Assembly: GCF_022201045.2 (NCBI RefSeq)
Contig: NC_068564.1
Coordinates: 31,091,001 to 31,155,000 of the forward strand
DNA from: Citrus sinensis
Taxonomy: Eukaryota; Streptophyta; Magnoliopsida; Sapindales; Rutaceae
Direction: 5' to 3'
Length of the DNA stretch: 64,000 nt
Below are positions 59,801 to 64,000 of the stretch, one piece after another (position 1 is the first letter of the stretch; each line of letters begins with the position of its first letter). The notes below the pieces were generated by a model. That model was not told where the DNA came from and did not search any database. It saw only the letters and a list, made by a program, of their open reading frames with translations. The translations under genes were made by a program, and so were the position numbers.

Positions 59801-61628
59801 GATGCCCTTCAAAGGATGTACAGGAAGGGGAAGTTTAATTGCAGAACCATATCGCACAGAAACCATAATGTAACTTACTCAAATGCGGTAATCATTTTAA
59901 TTTTTCAATTCTTTTTTTTTTAAAAAAAAAAGTACTAAGACTGACCTCTCCCATGGTAAGCACTTCCAAAGCATCCTTATACATGTGCCTCTTGATAAGA
60001 CTCTTTGCATTTGCATGAAGCATCAGTCCCATCATCATCGCCCTTTCAAATGATAATTCAAATCTTACTTTTAAGAGACACGGACTTTTAATTCCCAAAA
60101 ATATTTCTCAACGAAAAATGCAGTCAGAAACAGTATAACAAGAAAAATATACTCATGTATCATACCGCCGATCAGTCTCTGATCCAAATCGTACTTTCTC
60201 CCCATTCTGATCTTCAAGTTCTAAATTGAAGTCCTCGACAGGTAAGGAACCATCTGCATGCCGATTAACAAGTGCTGTAGCAGCTGCCCTGTCAATAGGA
60301 TGTAAATAGTAATGAGTCACTACCAGGTGAAAAAGAAAAGAAAAGAAAAGAAAAAGCAACCAACTTTCCCCTTCACGTCATCAATAACAATGAGACAAGA
60401 GAACAGAAAACATATAGATGGATTTCTGACCAACATGAATCTGAAATCTTGCCACTGTTGATGAGAGGAAAATTATCATAACTAACTACTCCATAGACCT
60501 ATGAACTAAATATGACAAAAGTGCAGAATATCATTTTTGTTCTCTGTGGAGATATTTCCGGCAGATTTTTTGACTCATAAAATTCAAGTGCAGAAAACTG
60601 GAACATTGCAGAAGTTAGTGGTTTCTCAAGACACAAATCAACCTGCATATCCCTTCAGCCACTCACTGCTTTGCCAATTATGTTTCATAACAATATAGGA
60701 TAATACAACATATATAAACATTAATTTGTGTCCAATTCCAAGGAAACATAAGTATTCAAGAGAAAAGAAACTTAAATAAAAAATAATAATAATAAAATAT
60801 CTTCTCTCCCCAAGTCCAGACAAGAATAGTATCGGTAGTTTTTAATTTGTATAACTTGTGCTAAGTTCTATAACTTTGTTTAAAACTCATATCAATGTTG
60901 TTTTCACCAGCTCTGAGCAACACTGCAACAGCAGAGCACATATCACCGCACTAAGAAGCATGACCATTCAATGATACAGATATGATCCAACATCCAAATT
61001 CCATTGTTCATACAAAGTCCAATTCCACAAAAATGTTGCATTTCCAATCACACACCAAATACAATAAAACAATTGCACAATGAGATAGAGTCAGACAGAG
61101 TAAAGGACCCTTTTTTTTTGTTGGGGGGGGGGGGGGGGGGAAGGGGAAGAATAGAAAAATATTCAGTAAAAGAGATAGTGCAAACTTTGCCTCAGAAGGC
61201 CACAAGATTATTCAAAAACCAACAAACCCATTGTTCACTACCAAAAAAGATTAAAGTTTGATCAAAACCTATAATCCAAAACCACAAAATTCAACAAAGT
61301 AATTACACAGGAAAACAACAAAGACTCACTTGATTCGAGCAACCCTACGAGAGCGTTCTTCTTCAGCCATGAGTGACTTGCCTTCATCAACAGAGATACG
61401 GGTAGCAAGAACCTTGGAGTTATTCTTGACACCCAATTGGCTTAATTTGCTATCACAGCCACCACCATGATCATCTTTCAGAACTTTGCCAGCACATATC
61501 AAGTTGATAGTCTCAGGCAACATGTTTGATCGTTTTGCCACCTCTTCCCTCAACATGGGCACCGTCCAAGTCTCCAATTCTACCTCTAAAACGCCCGACC
61601 ATGTCCCTGCAATCTTCAGTTTCGCCAT
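56840..61628 (-). CDS. NUB1: NUB1-like ubiquitin-like/UBA protein
   Basis: Eleven frame-checked exons on the minus strand: 61628-61330, 60288-60166, 60042-59946, 59423-59388, 58664-58477, 58373-58271, 58171-57990, 57872-57795, 57613-57511, 57444-57351 and 57222-56840. They give 561 residues. A ubiquitin-like domain covers about residues 1-78. A helical middle section follows (AMMMGLMLHANAKSLIKRHM). Three UBA domains lie at about 286-325 (MSMGFKEQDAKRAL), 356-400 (IGFEKELVAEALRRN) and 420-455 (MGFERPRVIEAC). The tail is acidic and Asn/Ser-rich. Animal NUB1 delivers NEDD8 and FAT10 conjugates to the proteasome, and the plant protein is thought to do the same for RUB1/NEDD8. Exon 4 is only 36 bp. 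The first intron (60289-61329) contains an 18-G run. Confidence 0.93.
61123..61140 (+). repeat. G18 homopolymer in NUB1 intron 1
   Basis: Eighteen consecutive G, preceded by a T9 run and followed by AAGGGGAAG. The length may be a sequencing or assembly artefact. It lies within an intron, on the strand opposite to the transcript. Confidence 0.9.
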
Positions 61629-62013
61629 CGATGATGACTTGGTTTTTCCTTTTTTCGATGAGTAAGAGGAGACTCAAGTGAGAATTTTGTTTGGATTGGA
61701 GGATACTTTTGAGCAGAAGTTATAGAGAGATCAGAAGTCTTTGTTGAGTTTAATAATAATATGGAAGGGAGTTTTGCCTTGCCAACTAAGTTTTGGTTTC
61801 AAGGAAGTCTTTATAATTTGCCAGTTGCCACGGAAATGTCTTTCTTTTTTAAAATAATATTTTTTTTCTCCTTTTGAAAAATTTCTTTAAATTGTTCAAA
61901 AGTTGTAAAGCATGCAGGGCTGGGTTGGATCATTTTTACCAGATTGAAAAATGATTTTTTAAAATTAATTTTAATATTTAATAAATTTTTTTAGAAATAA
62001 TTTTTAATAAGAT
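61629..62013. other. NUB1 promoter and intergenic DNA
   Basis: The NUB1 5' flank, then AT-rich DNA up to the hairpin element. No gene seen. Confidence 0.5.
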
Positions 62014-62022
62014 CATTTTATC

Positions 62023-62173
62023 GGATCAGGCTACGGTGCAACAGTGGCACCGTGCCACAGTTGCACCTAGCCGTTGGATGCAGTTGGATTGGTGGGATCC
62101 ACTGACATCCAACTGCATCCAACGGCTAGGTGCAACAGTGGCACGGTGCCACTGTTGCACCTAAGGGGAATCC
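62023..62173. mobile_element. 151-bp hairpin MITE with 9-bp target duplication
   Basis: Arms 62035-62089 and 62107-62161 (55 bp each) are reverse complements with one mismatch, around a 17-base loop. Each arm itself contains a smaller palindrome (GGTGCAACAGTGGCAC and its inverse). The 9-mer CATTTTATC occurs at 62014-62022 and 62174-62182, so the insertion is bounded at both ends. No ORF. The interior is much more GC-rich than its surroundings. Confidence 0.85.
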
Positions 62174-62182
62174 CATTTTATC

Positions 62183-62908
62183 TTATAATAAAATTTTTTA
62201 AAAAAAATTAGAAACATTCTAAAATTTAACTTTTGTGTCATTTATATTTTTATAACAATTTATAAAATTTATCAAATATATTATTATTTTTAAAGCTCAC
62301 AATACTTATAAAAGTAGATTTTATTAAATGTTTAATTGATTTTTTTTAAAACTGATTATTTTTATAGCACAACTAACAATAATTATTTTAAAAGATACAT
62401 CTTACCAAGCTAATCTGATACTAGTATAAAAAATTTGAAAGAATTAATTCTTTTCTAAACGAAAAATAAATAAATATGGCATTTTTATTATTATAGTGCT
62501 ATTAATCAAAGATTTTGGATGTCTTTCCTATGATAATTTAATATTATCAAAAGAAAAATTAGGAAAATCAATTTTCGGTGGATTGATGAATACCACTTTG
62601 TATTATTTAGAAGGTTTAAATTCTCCTGCGTCCATCATAAAAAGAAAATACTTAGATTTCTAAATTAAATTCGCCAGAGAATGGAAGTGAGGAAAAAATA
62701 AGTAAAATACATTTTCACTCTCTTTTCAATAGATGGCCGAAGGGGAGAAAAGAAATAAATAAATAAAACTATTTTCAGCAAATTACGTAATTAAAAAATT
62801 AAAAGATTCGGGATCTAAATGATAATTCACCAAAACTATTGCCTGATTGATAATTAACCAAAAGCTCGTCGTTTGGATAATGCTTTAGTATGTATATTTC
62901 ATCTTTCG
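62183..62908. other. AT-rich intergenic, no gene seen
   Basis: No coding ORF or recognisable element ends. Confidence 0.5.
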
Positions 62909-62917
62909 TTCTTTTTT

Positions 62918-63555
62918 GGGAAAAAGACATTCAACCCCCCAACGTTTAAAAAAAAAGATAAAAAACTCTTCAACGTTTTAAAAAAAATTTATAACTCTCT
63001 TTCTGTTAATAAATATTGTTTGTTTTAACAGTAAATTTATTTTTAATTTTTAATTACTAGTATACTCTTATAATAAAAAATTAATATATTAATTTGAGAT
63101 ATATCACAATTAATAATTTTTTAAAAACTTAAAATTGAGATACAATTATTTTTTTACCAAAATTATTTACTATAAATTATACATTTCTAACAATAATAAT
63201 ATGGTTTTGATTCCTCAAAGAAAAAGGGTTTAATCAAATTTTGTTTTATTAGTAATAATCACATATGAAATGTTTGATAATTAGAAAGGTATAATTTATA
63301 GCAAATAATTTGGACAAAAATGTAATTATATCTCAATTTTTAATTTTAAAAAAATATTAATTGTGACATGTCTCAAATCAATATATTAATTTATATTTAT
63401 TCTAAGGGTATAATAGTAATTAAAAATTAAAAATAAATTTACTGTTAAAACAAACGGTGTTTATTAACGGAAATGAGGTTATAAGTTCTTTTTGAAACGT
63501 TAAGGAGTTTTTTGTCCCTTTTCCTAAACGTTGGGGGGTTGAATGTCTTTTTCCC
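62918..63555. mobile_element. Long-TIR Mutator-like MITE with 9-bp target duplication
   Basis: 638 bp. The ends begin GGGAAAAAGACATTCAACCC in both orientations, and inverted similarity extends inward for about 170 bp (words such as GTTTGTTTTAACAGTAAATT and its complement). The 9-mer TTCTTTTTT lies on both sides (62909-62917 and 63556-63564). No ORF. Confidence 0.85.
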
Positions 63556-63630
63556 TTCTTTTTTTTTACAACAGTAAAAAGATCAAACTCTTCACTACTT
63601 TCAAGTTCGTGGTAAGTCCTATCAAAATAA

Positions 63631-64000
63631 GGGTAATTTTTAAAAACCTCCCCTGAGGTTTGGGTTTGTTACAAATAAATGGTGAGAATCTGTTTATTTA
63701 TAAAAAATCTCATACCGTTAGTTAATTTTTACATTGACCGTTAGTTGACTGTGCAAAGACAATATTACCCTTAACAACAGTTTGTAGACTGACATAACTA
63801 AAAAAAAATTAAAATTGTTGGCTATTTTACCTTTTTTAAATTATTGATATTTTCTTAAAGTTACTACGAGAAAGATAAAATTAAAAACTTAAAAAATCAT
63901 TTTTCAATATATTAATTTATATTTATTATAAGGGTATAATAGTAATTAAAAATTAAAAATAAATTTACTGTTAAAACAAACGGTGTTTATTAACGAAAAG
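63631..64000. mobile_element. Further TE sequence, cut by the window end
   Basis: A new element-like start (GGGTAATTTTTAAAAACCTC) is followed from about 63913 by a direct copy of the right arm of the preceding MITE (63393-63473: GGTATAATAGTAATTAAAAA and onward). The copy is incomplete because the window stops at 64000. Confidence 0.6.

Noticed and set aside
59610-59873. ORF on the plus strand inside NUB1 intron 3
   Set aside because: Pro/His-rich low-complexity reading of intron DNA. The exons of NUB1 on the other strand flank it.
45239-61628. Functional gene cluster of trafficking and protein-quality genes (VPS51, OS9, NUB1)
   Set aside because: The proteins act in different compartments and complexes. 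Adjacency of unrelated housekeeping genes is normal in plants.

Overview
The window is nuclear DNA of a eudicot plant, probably a woody rosid. I cannot name the species from sequence alone. The evidence is AT-rich intergenic DNA, multi-exon genes with short GT-AG introns, many MITEs, and proteins that align from memory along their length with Arabidopsis families (TTM3, TIP1/PAT24, PHOX/CLMP1, VPS51/UNHINGED, OS9, NUB1). All exon models were built by eye and checked for reading-frame continuity. Family assignments rest on recalled family features, not on a database search.

Region 1 (about 1.6-24.2 kb) is a tandem cluster of secreted cysteine-rich proteins with the prolamin-like/ECA1 six-cysteine pattern, the superfamily that includes the egg-cell EC1 proteins. 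Four repeat units carry a plus-strand gene, called A here (A1 2072, A2 4548, A3 7340, and the decapitated psi-A4 at 11459). Each unit also has a short minus-strand relic of a signal peptide. Units 3 and 4 carry a minus-strand gene, called B here (B1 10559-10966, B2 15001-15417). A and B have identical cysteine spacing. Further right are long Pro/Ser-repeat versions of the same fold: a broken copy near 18.9-19.5 kb, P2 at 20713 and P3 at 23286.

Embedded in this cluster, head-to-head with B2, is a two-cistron gene. CDC26, a small APC/C subunit (15926-16108), is followed three bases later and in the same frame by TTM3, a CYTH triphosphatase (16112-16708). The 5' flank of this gene, up to just past the CDC26 start codon, was copied along with B1 and is fused to the middle of psi-A4 at about 11457.

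Region 2 (25.8-40.3 kb) holds an ankyrin-DHHC S-acyltransferase (TIP1/PAT24-like, 13 exons), a decayed LRR gene fragment, and a minus-strand TPR-PB1 protein (PHOX family).

Region 3 (41-45 kb) is a transposon patch: a MITE with TAA flanks, a MITE with 9-bp target duplications, and 14 bp further on an internally deleted hAT element with 8-bp duplications.

Region 4 (45.2-61.6 kb) holds VPS51 (20 exons, one with a probable GC-AG intron), the ER lectin OS9 (8 exons), and tail-to-tail with it NUB1 (11 exons, minus strand). The last 2.4 kb has no gene but contains a 151-bp near-perfect hairpin element and long-TIR MITEs with 9-bp target duplications.

I found no tRNA, rRNA, CRISPR array or viral gene.
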